A stretch of 6,856 bases of DNA from Rhodospirillales bacterium (GTDB taxonomy: Bacteria; Pseudomonadota; Alphaproteobacteria; Rhodospirillales; Casp-alpha2), in NCBI GenBank assembly GCA_021775275.1, contig JAJFIE010000096.1:1-6856 (forward strand), read 5' to 3'. Positions 1 to 6,267 of the stretch are shown piece after piece. Position 1 is the stretch's first letter. Each line of letters begins with the position of its first letter. A program made the translations under genes and the position numbers. The notes below the pieces were generated by a model that was not told the origin of the DNA, ran no database searches, and was given only the letters and a program-made list of their open reading frames with translations.

Positions 1-687
1 CCCGTTTACATCCGGATTTTTCTACAATCGATTGAGTTGGCGTTGATCACCGTTTTTTTCTCGTTGCTCGTCTGTTATCCCGCCGCCTATTGGGTGAGCC
101 GTCTGCCCGAGCAGTTCAAGGTTTTTTTCATTTTCCTGATCACGTTGCCATTTTTTGTCAGCCTCATCGTCAGATTGTACGCCTGGATGCTGATTCTGCG
201 GCCATCCGGCTTCATCAATCATATACTTGAAGCCGTTGGTTTCGGAGAGCAGGCACTCGATCTTATGTTTACCCAAACGGCTGTCATCATTGGCCTGGTT
301 TATGTGATGATTCCGTTCATGTTCCTGCCCATTTACGCCAGCATCGAAAAACTCGACATGGCTCTGGTGGAGGCGTCAGGCGACCTGGGCGCCAACAAAC
401 TCCAGACCCTTCGCCGCGTTATTATCCCGCTGACTCTGCCCGGCGTCGTCGCCGGGTCAATCATCGTATTCATCCCCAGTTTGGGTAATTTCGTGGTGCC
501 GGACCTGCTTGGCGGAGCCAAGGTGGTGATGATTGGCAATTTGGTCGAACAATCATTTCTGTATGCCCGGAACTGGCCGTTCGGCTCGGCGCTGGCGATG
601 ATGATCATGAGTACGGTGCTGATATTTCTACTGATCTATGTGACGCGCATGTCACGTGATCAGGTTGCTGAGAGTATCCGGGGGTAA
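1..687 (+). CDS. ABC transporter permease, PotB-like (5'-truncated)
   Basis: Inner-membrane permease subunit of an ABC importer of the spermidine/putrescine (PotB/PotH) type. The frame is open from the first base, so the true start lies left of the window; a TTG at base 37 is internal and not a credible start. The visible 228 residues give hydrophobic spans at about 10-32, 41-66, 93-113, 148-171 and 199-217. They also carry the cytoplasmic EAA loop that docks on the ATPase (bases 370-444, EASGDLGAN followed by ...PLTLPG). The Y-P-A-A-Y-W stretch after the first visible span and the late PDLLGG segment are typical of PotB relatives. Only the N-terminal cytoplasmic part and first membrane span appear to be missing. 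The PotC-like partner begins 7 bp after the stop. The PotB/PotC class transports polyamines in known cases, but many relatives carry other amines, peptides or opines, so the substrate is open. Confidence 0.93.
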   Translation, partial: PVYIRIFLQSIELALITVFFSLLVCYPAAYWVSRLPEQFKVFFIFLITLPFFVSLIVRLYAWMLILRPSGFINHILEAVGFGEQALDLMFTQTAVIIGLVYVMIPFMFLPIYASIEKLDMALVEASGDLGANKLQTLRRVIIPLTLPGVVAGSIIVFIPSLGNFVVPDLLGGAKVVMIGNLVEQSFLYARNWPFGSALAMMIMSTVLIFLLIYVTRMSRDQVAESIRG

Positions 688-694
688 CGGGGTC

Positions 695-1555
695 ATGGCG
701 GCAAAAAGATCAGGGTTGCGTTGGCATCGACTATTCAGCGGCATGGGCAGGCGGGCGCTCCTGTTGCACGGCATCGTGTTTTTCCTGTTTATTTACCTGC
801 CGATCATTTTGATTGCGGTGTATTCCTTCAATTCGAACCCCATCAACATGATGGTGTGGAAGGACTTCACCTTTGATTGGTACCGCACCATATTTGGTTT
901 TTCGGCGGCCTTGACCGAAGACACCATGTACGTTGAATCGACGGACCAATTAATCCGCGCCATTCAAAACAGCCTGATCGTTGCAATGACGACGACAACA
1001 GTGGCGGTAGTCATGGGGACAGCGACGGCGCTGGCCGTACACCGGTTCCGCTTCCGATTGCAACGGTTCTACCAGGGACTGATGTTCCTGCCGATGATCA
1101 TGCCAGACATCGTGCTGGGAATTGCGCTGCTAATCTTTTTTGTCGGCTCCGGCATAAAATTGAGCGTCATCACCATCATCATTGGCCACTGCACATTCCT
1201 GATCAGTTATGTGTTTATCGTTGTCAGCGCCCGTCTCGCGGGTATGGATAATGCGTTAGAGGAAGCCTCTGCTGATCTTGGAGCGAATGAGTGGGTAACC
1301 TTCCGCAAGGTGACGTTGCCACTGATCATGCCCGGTGTGATCGGCGGTGCGCTGCTGGCGTTCATCATCTCCATGGATGACCTGGTCATCACCTATTTCA
1401 TCGCCGGTGTGGACTCGACAACTCTGCCCGTTTTTATCTACGGCATGATTCGCCGTGGTGTGAAACCAGAAATCAACGCCATTGCAACGTTGATGCTGTT
1501 GTTTTCGTTCGTGGTCGCATCGCTCGGCCTTTATTTCCGTTCGCGCAAGAAGTAA
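695..1555 (+). CDS. ABC transporter permease, PotC-like
   Basis: Second membrane subunit of the same importer, 286 residues, expected to pair with the preceding permease. A positively charged N-terminus is followed by a first membrane span at about residues 21-45 and a periplasmic segment containing F-T-x-D-W-Y. Further spans start at about 93 and 126. The EAA loop is at residues 190-214 (bases 1262-1336, EASADLGAN ... PLIMPG), and a final span ends in a basic tail (RSRKK). The ATG at 695 is preferred because the protein then begins like other PotC proteins. It lies 7 bp after the upstream stop, with G-rich stretches at 680-684 and 689-692 as possible ribosome sites. A GTG at 656 in the same frame would overlap the upstream gene and add 13 residues unlike a membrane protein start. 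The periplasmic segment between the first two spans (about 46-92) looks somewhat longer than in classical PotC. Substrate unknown. Confidence 0.93.
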   Translation: MAAKRSGLRWHRLFSGMGRRALLLHGIVFFLFIYLPIILIAVYSFNSNPINMMVWKDFTFDWYRTIFGFSAALTEDTMYVESTDQLIRAIQNSLIVAMTTTTVAVVMGTATALAVHRFRFRLQRFYQGLMFLPMIMPDIVLGIALLIFFVGSGIKLSVITIIIGHCTFLISYVFIVVSARLAGMDNALEEASADLGANEWVTFRKVTLPLIMPGVIGGALLAFIISMDDLVITYFIAGVDSTTLPVFIYGMIRRGVKPEINAIATLMLLFSFVVASLGLYFRSRKK

Positions 1556-1567
1556 GCCCTCGACCTT

Positions 1568-1573
1568 AAGGAA
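1568..1573 (+). promoter_or_regulatory. Ribosome binding site of the P1 peptidase gene
   Basis: AAGGAA lies 5 nt before the ATG at 1579, inside the 23-bp gap after the permease stop. The gap has no room for a promoter or terminator, so the peptidase is probably translated from the transporter mRNA. Confidence 0.7.
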
Positions 1574-1578
1574 CAAAC

Positions 1579-2685
1579 ATGGCTAAACCACGTGCCCGCG
1601 ATCTGGGCCTCGACTTTCAGGGCGAAACAGGACCCGATAACGCCATCACGGATATCCCCGGCGTTGAAGTAGGTTTTTCGACAATCGTCAAAGGAGGCGG
1701 TGAATTGAAGCAGGGTCATGGGCCGGTGCGCACTGGCGTTACCACCATTCTGCCCAGAGGCCATGATCCAGAACCACATCCCGTATGGGCTGGCAGCTAC
1801 GCGCTGAACGGCAACGGCGAGATGACCGGCACCCACTGGATTCAAGACGGCGGCTATTTCACCGGCCCAGTAAGCATCACCAATACTCACAGCGTCGGCA
1901 TTATCCATCACGCCGTGGTGCGCTGGATGATCGACACCTATGGCGAGCGGTGGCGGAACGAGCACCTGTGGGCCATGCCCGTGGTGGCCGAAACCTATGA
2001 CGGCATTCTGAACGATATTAACGGCCTGCACGTCACCGAAACTCATGCACTGGCGGCCCTCAACTCAGCCATGCCAGGACCGGTTATGGAAGGGAACATT
2101 GGCGGTGGCACCGGCATGGTCTGCTACGAGTTCAAGGGTGGTACGGGCACGTCATCGCGATGCGTCAACATTGATGGCGAAAACTTCACTGTGGCGGCGT
2201 TGGTACAGGCCAATCACGGCCTCAGGCCATGGCTGACCGTCCTAGGCGTTCCCGTCGGGCGCTATCTGACAGATGATACTTTGCTGAGCGCGGCAGAACT
2301 TGGTTCCATCATCGTAGTGATGGCGACCGATGCGCCGATGATGCCGCACCAGTTACACCGCGTCGCCAAGCGCGCCGCAATCGGCGTTGGACGTGGTGGC
2401 AGCCCCGGCGGTAACAACTCAGGTGATATTTTCCTTGCCTTCAGCACGGCTAACAAGATGCCCATGCCGCAGACATCTGACACCCATCGGTCCTTCAACT
2501 ACATTAATGATGAGGCTTTCGACCCCATCTATCTGGCCGCTGTCGAAGCGGTTGAGGAGTCTGTGATTAATGCCTTGGTGGCGGCGGACGACACACCGAC
2601 TGTGCGTCCTCATGGCTTGATATGCCGGGCTATTGATCATGGCGAACTGGTCGAGGTGATGCGTCAATATGGCCGCTGTCGATAG
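1579..2685 (+). CDS. P1 family (S58, DmpA/BapA-type) self-processing aminopeptidase
   Basis: A 368-residue N-terminal-nucleophile peptidase of the DmpA / L-aminopeptidase D-esterase / BapA family. Known members cut themselves into two subunits and then release N-terminal residues, including D- or beta-amino acids, from small peptides, amides and esters. The family start is clear (DLGLDFQGETGPDNAITDIPG). The predicted cleavage site is Gly242-Ser243 (Ser codon at 2305-2307), in the segment ELGSIIVVMATDAP, which makes Ser243 the nucleophile of the small subunit. Ser281 and Asp283 (NNSGD) lie 38 and 40 residues later, the spacing I recall for Ser288/Glu290 from Ser250 in BapA. Tyr140 (ETYDG) and Asn212 (QANHG) match the Tyr and Asn active-site residues of DmpA in position. 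There is no signal peptide, so it should act in the cytoplasm. It sits 23 bp behind the permeases, suggesting that it processes what they import. It converges with the SDR gene 24 bp away. Confidence 0.95.
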   Translation: MAKPRARDLGLDFQGETGPDNAITDIPGVEVGFSTIVKGGGELKQGHGPVRTGVTTILPRGHDPEPHPVWAGSYALNGNGEMTGTHWIQDGGYFTGPVSITNTHSVGIIHHAVVRWMIDTYGERWRNEHLWAMPVVAETYDGILNDINGLHVTETHALAALNSAMPGPVMEGNIGGGTGMVCYEFKGGTGTSSRCVNIDGENFTVAALVQANHGLRPWLTVLGVPVGRYLTDDTLLSAAELGSIIVVMATDAPMMPHQLHRVAKRAAIGVGRGGSPGGNNSGDIFLAFSTANKMPMPQTSDTHRSFNYINDEAFDPIYLAAVEAVEESVINALVAADDTPTVRPHGLICRAIDHGELVEVMRQYGRCR

Positions 2686-2709
2686 AGATATGGCTTTCCG
2701 GTTAATATT

Positions 2710-3390
2710 CTACCAGGGTAAAGAGGTGCCATCGTAGTTGAGAAATGCGCCTGATTTTTCAGGTCCGCATTGCGCAATGGTGCGTCGGATGCCTTGCACA
2801 CTGTCGGATGGGGTGACCGGCGCATCCGGCCCGCCCATGTCCGTGACCACCCAACCGGGATGAAAGGCCAGAACGGTGACCCCTCGATCTTTCAAATCAA
2901 TGGAAAGATTGTAACTCACCATGTTGAGCGCGGTCTTCGACGAGCGGTAAATATACTCATCCCCGCTATCGTAGTGGGTAATGCTGCCCATGTGGCTGGA
3001 GATGTTGGCAATGGTTTTGCCTGTGCTGATGGCGATGTTATCAACGAATGCCTCAACCATGCGATAAGGGCCAAACGTATTGGTAATCAACGTCTGCTCC
3101 CACGCGGTGTAATCAATGTCACCGAAACTCTGATGATCGCCGCCGCTTACACCGGCATTGTTAACCAGCAGGTCAATAGGCATACCGACAAGGGCAGCTT
3201 TCAGCGCCACGATGGATGCCGGATCAGCCACATCGAGGGGATGAATTTCCACACCCAATTGCTGCAATGCGTCCGATTGTTCCGGTGCACGGCAACAGGC
3301 CAGCACTCGCCAGCCGTCGGCGGCATACTGACGGGCAAACTCAAGCCCGACGCCGCGGTTGGCTCCTGTTATCAATACGCTCGAGGTCAT
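2710..3390 (-). CDS. SDR family NAD(P)-dependent oxidoreductase (second of a tandem pair)
   Basis: A 226-residue classical short-chain dehydrogenase/reductase, probably cytoplasmic, using NAD(P)H to interconvert an alcohol and a carbonyl. It carries the nucleotide-binding motif TGANRGVG (residues 8-15), NNAG (77-80), Asn104, Ser132 in NISSHMG, Tyr148 and Lys152 (YRSSK), and the HPGWVVTDMGG segment after the catalytic residues. The full Asn-Ser-Tyr-Lys set is therefore present. Length and C-terminus (ending in P-W) resemble the CsgA/C-factor-like SDR group. The frame extends upstream to 3519, but the ATG at 3390 is chosen because the Rossmann motif then starts at residue 8 and AGGGG lies 10 nt before it. 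It follows the paralogous SDR by 13 bp and is the last gene of the minus-strand operon. SDR substrates cannot be read from sequence; context suggests a product of the hydrolase upstream. Confidence 0.93.
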   Translation of the reverse strand: MTSSVLITGANRGVGLEFARQYAADGWRVLACCRAPEQSDALQQLGVEIHPLDVADPASIVALKAALVGMPIDLLVNNAGVSGGDHQSFGDIDYTAWEQTLITNTFGPYRMVEAFVDNIAISTGKTIANISSHMGSITHYDSGDEYIYRSSKTALNMVSYNLSIDLKDRGVTVLAFHPGWVVTDMGGPDAPVTPSDSVQGIRRTIAQCGPEKSGAFLNYDGTSLPW

Positions 3391-3400
3391 ATGTTCAACA

Positions 3401-3405
3401 CCCCT
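3401..3405 (-). promoter_or_regulatory. Ribosome binding site overlapping the upstream SDR stop codon
   Basis: On the minus strand AGGGG lies 10 nt before the ATG at 3390, and its first two bases belong to the TAG stop (3406-3404) of the preceding SDR gene. The site decides the start of the second SDR and suggests that ribosomes finishing the first gene begin the next. Confidence 0.6.
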
Positions 3406-4090
3406 ACCACGGCATGATCTCACCATTGTACCGGACAAATGACCCGGTCTGGCTGGCATCCAGATGTGCGATGACCCGGCGCATACCGGTAATGCTCTCG
3501 CCCGGTTGCAGGTCGGCATCAGGGCCGGACATATCCGTAGCCACGTTACCCGGCGTGAAACACATCACCGTAATACCCCGGTCACGCAGATCTGTGGACA
3601 GGCCCTTGGTGATCAGGTTCAACGCTGCCTTGGAGGTATCGTAGGGGTAATCCCCGGTATCGCGCGGCCATCCAAAGCAACCATTGCCGCTGGATATATT
3701 AACCATGAGCTTCTTCTCACTGGTTGCGACATGATCAACGAACGCTTCGCACATGGCCATGGTCCCGAACACATGGACGCGAAACTGTTCCATCCATTGT
3801 TCGTTATTAAAGCGTCCAAAATGTTCGTCTTCGCCGATCCACATTCCCGCATTATTGATTAACAGATCGATAGGCGTATCCTTTAGGATGGTCGCGACCT
3901 CGGCGATCTGATCATGGCGCGTCACATCCAGCTTATGAACCGTAACCAAGCCGCCGCTAAGTGCACGCAATGCGCCAGCTTGGGCGGGATCACGCACACA
4001 GCCGTGTACCGACCAGCCATCCACGGCATACTGATGGGCAAACTCGAACCCGATACCCCGGCTTGCGCCAGTGATGAGGACCGTCGGCAT
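3404..4090 (-). CDS. SDR family oxidoreductase (first of a tandem pair, with Asn-to-His change)
   Basis: A 228-residue short-chain dehydrogenase/reductase, paralogous to the gene after it; roughly four residues in ten match by eye, and both end in P-W. It has TGASRGIG (residues 7-14), NNAG (79-82), Ser134 in NISSGNG, Tyr150 and Lys154 (YDTSK), and a TPGNVATDMSG segment. It should bind NAD(P) and act on an alcohol/carbonyl in the cytoplasm. Where its paralogue has the active-site Asn (NTFG), this protein has His106 (HVFG). Asn belongs to the usual Asn-Ser-Tyr-Lys set, so the proton relay may be altered. Its ATG directly follows the TAG of the hydrolase gene with no base between them and no good Shine-Dalgarno sequence nearby, so translation is probably coupled to the hydrolase. 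Substrate unknown. Confidence 0.92.
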   Translation of the reverse strand: MPTVLITGASRGIGFEFAHQYAVDGWSVHGCVRDPAQAGALRALSGGLVTVHKLDVTRHDQIAEVATILKDTPIDLLINNAGMWIGEDEHFGRFNNEQWMEQFRVHVFGTMAMCEAFVDHVATSEKKLMVNISSGNGCFGWPRDTGDYPYDTSKAALNLITKGLSTDLRDRGITVMCFTPGNVATDMSGPDADLQPGESITGMRRVIAHLDASQTGSFVRYNGEIMPW

Positions 4091-6136
4091 CTACAGGCAA
4101 TCCCGTTTGATCGAATGCTTAAAGGTGCGCTCCATGAATGGCTTACCCCGGTCAAATGCCCTGACTGTTCCCGTAAGATAAAAGTATGTCTTGTCCGATG
4201 TCATACGGGTTTCCGTTTCCACCCGGGCGTCCCATGCGCCGCGCTTGTAATGCATGCTGCACGTCAATGCGGTGCTGGAAGCCAGCGGGTCATTCCATCC
4301 TACCGTGAAGTTCTGCAATTTCGTATAGGCGACCTCGGTCCCGATATCATCGATGATGTGACTGCCATCATCGCGGGTGACCTCAAAACGCGAGATCTGG
4401 TCGTCGATTGAATGAACAATCTCGCGGGATTCGTTTTCGGGCGCGGTTGATGTGGTCTTGAGGGCCGAGGCGTATTCAACCGGCGCGAACTTCACGCGCT
4501 TGAAATTCTTTTCACTACGCAGCACAGGCATCGTGACGTTTGATCCTGCCGGATCAATGGTCAGAGTTGCCGGTTCGGGTGATGGCCAGACCATGGGCCA
4601 GTAACTGGTAGAAATGGCGATGCGCAATCGGTGACCAGCCGGAATACTTTGGGCGACACCCTTCAGTTTGACCTCAACATCATAGAATTCACCCCGTTTC
4701 AGGCGGGATGGTCTGGCGTGGCTCTCCCGATGGGCGAGGTTTAACAGGCCGTAGGACACCCGTTCTACGGCCCCGTCCGGATGCACATTGTTCAGCCGCA
4801 CGGCGACCAGCGCCTGTGGCTTGTCGGAGGCAACCCGCAAATGCACACTACCCTCACCGACGATTGCCAGGGGTTTGCCAAGTGGCGCACCGTCAAAAAC
4901 CATAGAGCCGGAGTCGTCTTGACGTTGATCCAGTGGCAACTCGGGCGCCGTCTTGCCAAGGCCGTAGGCGCACCATTCGCCACCGGCCAGACCGGTGATC
5001 TGCGGCGAACAGATTGTGCGATGATTTCGGCTGGATTTAGCGGCGGCTTTCGTGCTGAGAGCGGTGCCGCTAAAATGCAGGGTTTGCATCTTTATTCCAG
5101 ATGATGGCCACTTGGGAATCCCCAACCACCGCCCCGAACGCTCATCAAAATGCGGCATCGGTTTTTCGGAGTCCTGCAAGAAAATCCGCATATCAGGGTC
5201 TTTATCGACGCCCGTATCGATGTCCTTGAGCCAGTGATCCCACCAGCGTTTACATTCCTGTAGGAATCCGATTGCCGGACCCGGCATGCCCATGTGGGGA
5301 TACTTGTGACCCCACGGCCCGAGAATACCTTTGCAGGGTGCCTTGAGGTTTTCCACCAGGGCGAATACGGCCGAGGTGTAGCCATCCACCCATCCGGTCG
5401 CCGCCAGCACCGGACACTGGATATCATCGAAATTCTCGATGATTGAGCCATGCTGCCAGAATGTATCGCGACGCTGGTGCTCCATCCATTTGGCCGGATA
5501 GAGATCCAACCCTTCGAGCCTTTCCCGCCACATGGCGCGCCATTTCCTCTCGCCAACCATCTCCGGGTCGGGTGGCAGGGAACCATAAGTGAAAAACGCA
5601 CTGCCCCAATCCATGGTGTCATTAAGCAGACAACCACCCATGAGATGAACATCGTCATTATATCGATCCACCGTAGAGCACAGTGTGACAACGGCTTTGA
5701 GCGCCGGAGGGCGTCGCGCTGCAACCTGCAATCCGTTGAACCCGCCCCAGGAAATGCCGATCATGCCGACAGCGCCACTGCACCAGGGTTGAGCTGCGAG
5801 CCATGCAATGGCTTCGCATGCATCATCCTGTTCGCGCTTGACGTATTCGTCCTCGATCAATCCTTCGGAATCGCCGCTGCCACTGATATCCAGGCGGACC
5901 GAGGCATAACCGTTACCGGCGAACCAGTACATGACCTCTTCATCGCGCGCGCGTGTACCGTCACGGCGGCGATACGGGATGTATTCCAGAATGGCCGGAA
6001 CAGGTATCTTTGCTGCATTTTTGGGAAGAACGATACGTGCGGCCAGTTTACGGCCATCAGACATAGGAATCCATGCCAATTCGATGTTGTCTACTGATTG
6101 CCTGTAGTTCCGGATAACCGGCTTTTTCTGCGACAT
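4091..6136 (-). CDS. CocE/NonD family hydrolase (X-Pro dipeptidyl-peptidase S15-like)
   Basis: A 681-residue serine hydrolase of the alpha/beta fold, related to cocaine esterase CocE, glutaryl-7-ACA acylase and X-Pro dipeptidyl-peptidases, which cleave esters or amides. The N-terminal catalytic domain shows Y-I-P-Y (52-55, with Tyr55 the likely oxyanion-hole residue), nucleophile Ser129 in GISWGG, Asp251 in GWVDGY and His277 in GPWGH. A cap region lies between Ser129 and Asp251. From about 350 to 545 comes the jelly-roll domain, with the family signatures SPQITGLAGGEWCAYG, LPLDQRQDD and SYWPMVWPSP. About 130 further residues follow, beyond the roughly 574 of CocE. No signal peptide is seen, so it is probably cytoplasmic. 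The start at 6136 is chosen over an in-frame ATG at 6151 because GGAGG lies 7 nt before it and the 6151 ATG sits just upstream of that site. It is the first gene of the operon with the two SDRs. Substrate not identifiable. Confidence 0.93.
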   Translation of the reverse strand: MSQKKPVIRNYRQSVDNIELAWIPMSDGRKLAARIVLPKNAAKIPVPAILEYIPYRRRDGTRARDEEVMYWFAGNGYASVRLDISGSGDSEGLIEDEYVKREQDDACEAIAWLAAQPWCSGAVGMIGISWGGFNGLQVAARRPPALKAVVTLCSTVDRYNDDVHLMGGCLLNDTMDWGSAFFTYGSLPPDPEMVGERKWRAMWRERLEGLDLYPAKWMEHQRRDTFWQHGSIIENFDDIQCPVLAATGWVDGYTSAVFALVENLKAPCKGILGPWGHKYPHMGMPGPAIGFLQECKRWWDHWLKDIDTGVDKDPDMRIFLQDSEKPMPHFDERSGRWLGIPKWPSSGIKMQTLHFSGTALSTKAAAKSSRNHRTICSPQITGLAGGEWCAYGLGKTAPELPLDQRQDDSGSMVFDGAPLGKPLAIVGEGSVHLRVASDKPQALVAVRLNNVHPDGAVERVSYGLLNLAHRESHARPSRLKRGEFYDVEVKLKGVAQSIPAGHRLRIAISTSYWPMVWPSPEPATLTIDPAGSNVTMPVLRSEKNFKRVKFAPVEYASALKTTSTAPENESREIVHSIDDQISRFEVTRDDGSHIIDDIGTEVAYTKLQNFTVGWNDPLASSTALTCSMHYKRGAWDARVETETRMTSDKTYFYLTGTVRAFDRGKPFMERTFKHSIKRDCL

Positions 6137-6140
6137 AGCG

Positions 6141-6149
6141 TCCCCTCCC
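6141..6149 (-). promoter_or_regulatory. Strong ribosome binding site setting the hydrolase start
   Basis: On the minus strand GGGAGGGGA contains a full GGAGG core 7 nt before the ATG at 6136. An alternative ATG at 6151 would place this site inside the coding region and has no comparable site of its own. Confidence 0.75.
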
Positions 6150-6256
6150 ATTGTTGTTATTCTGTCACCGCCTGATACCTCTTGACGATCTGGCCCATAA
6201 GCCTATCCAATACGGGTGCGAAGGGGAAGAGAGCTATTTTTCCTGAACGACAAATC

Positions 6257-6262
6257 GGGAGA
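6257..6262 (+). promoter_or_regulatory. Ribosome binding site of the oxygenase gene
   Basis: GGGAGA lies 5 nt before the ATG at 6268 and supports that start. Confidence 0.65.
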
Positions 6263-6267
6263 CGAAT

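Larger units (their letters stand above)
6137..6267. promoter_or_regulatory. Divergent control region between hydrolase operon and oxygenase gene
   Basis: These 131 bp separate two head-to-head start codons and must hold promoters for both directions unless transcription enters from elsewhere. Toward the oxygenase, TTGACG (6182-6187) followed after 16 bp by TATCCA (6204-6209) is a possible sigma70-type pair with a weak -10. I see no convincing pair toward the hydrolase, and no convincing operator palindrome. A regulator gene is not present in the window. Confidence 0.5.

Noticed and set aside
439..456. Perfect 7-bp stem with 4-nt loop (CCCGGCG / CGCCGGG).
   Set aside because: It encodes the conserved Pro-Gly-Val-Val-Ala-Gly of the permease, has no following T run, and lies mid-gene, so it is not a terminator.
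656..694. Upstream GTG start for the PotC-like permease.
   Set aside because: It overlaps the preceding gene by 32 bases and adds residues without family resemblance; the ATG at 695 gives a normal start.
2750..2763. Small hairpin CCTGA-TTTT-TCAGG near the convergent junction, considered as a terminator.
   Set aside because: The stem is only 5 bp, the T's are in the loop rather than after the stem, and it lies in the coding part of the second SDR.
2769..2778. Ten-base palindrome ATTGCGCAAT.
   Set aside because: It lies inside the second SDR coding region and has no partner elsewhere that I noticed; a single 10-base palindrome is expected by chance.
2770..3417. Open frame of 215 codons on the + strand opposite the second SDR.
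   Set aside because: The minus-strand SDR in the same place has all its motifs. The + strand product looks like a shadow without domain features.
3914..4411. Open + strand frame of 165 codons spanning the SDR/hydrolase junction.
   Set aside because: It covers two well-supported minus-strand genes and its cysteines and histidines show no recognisable zinc-binding spacing.
5450..6097. Long open frame (215 codons) on the + strand inside the hydrolase gene.
   Set aside because: It is antisense to the conserved catalytic domain, resembles no protein family I know, and has no supporting start context.
6188..6210. GGC/GCC inverted repeat around CCATAA in the divergent region, considered as an operator.
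   Set aside because: Only three bases pair on each side and the flanks do not extend the symmetry.
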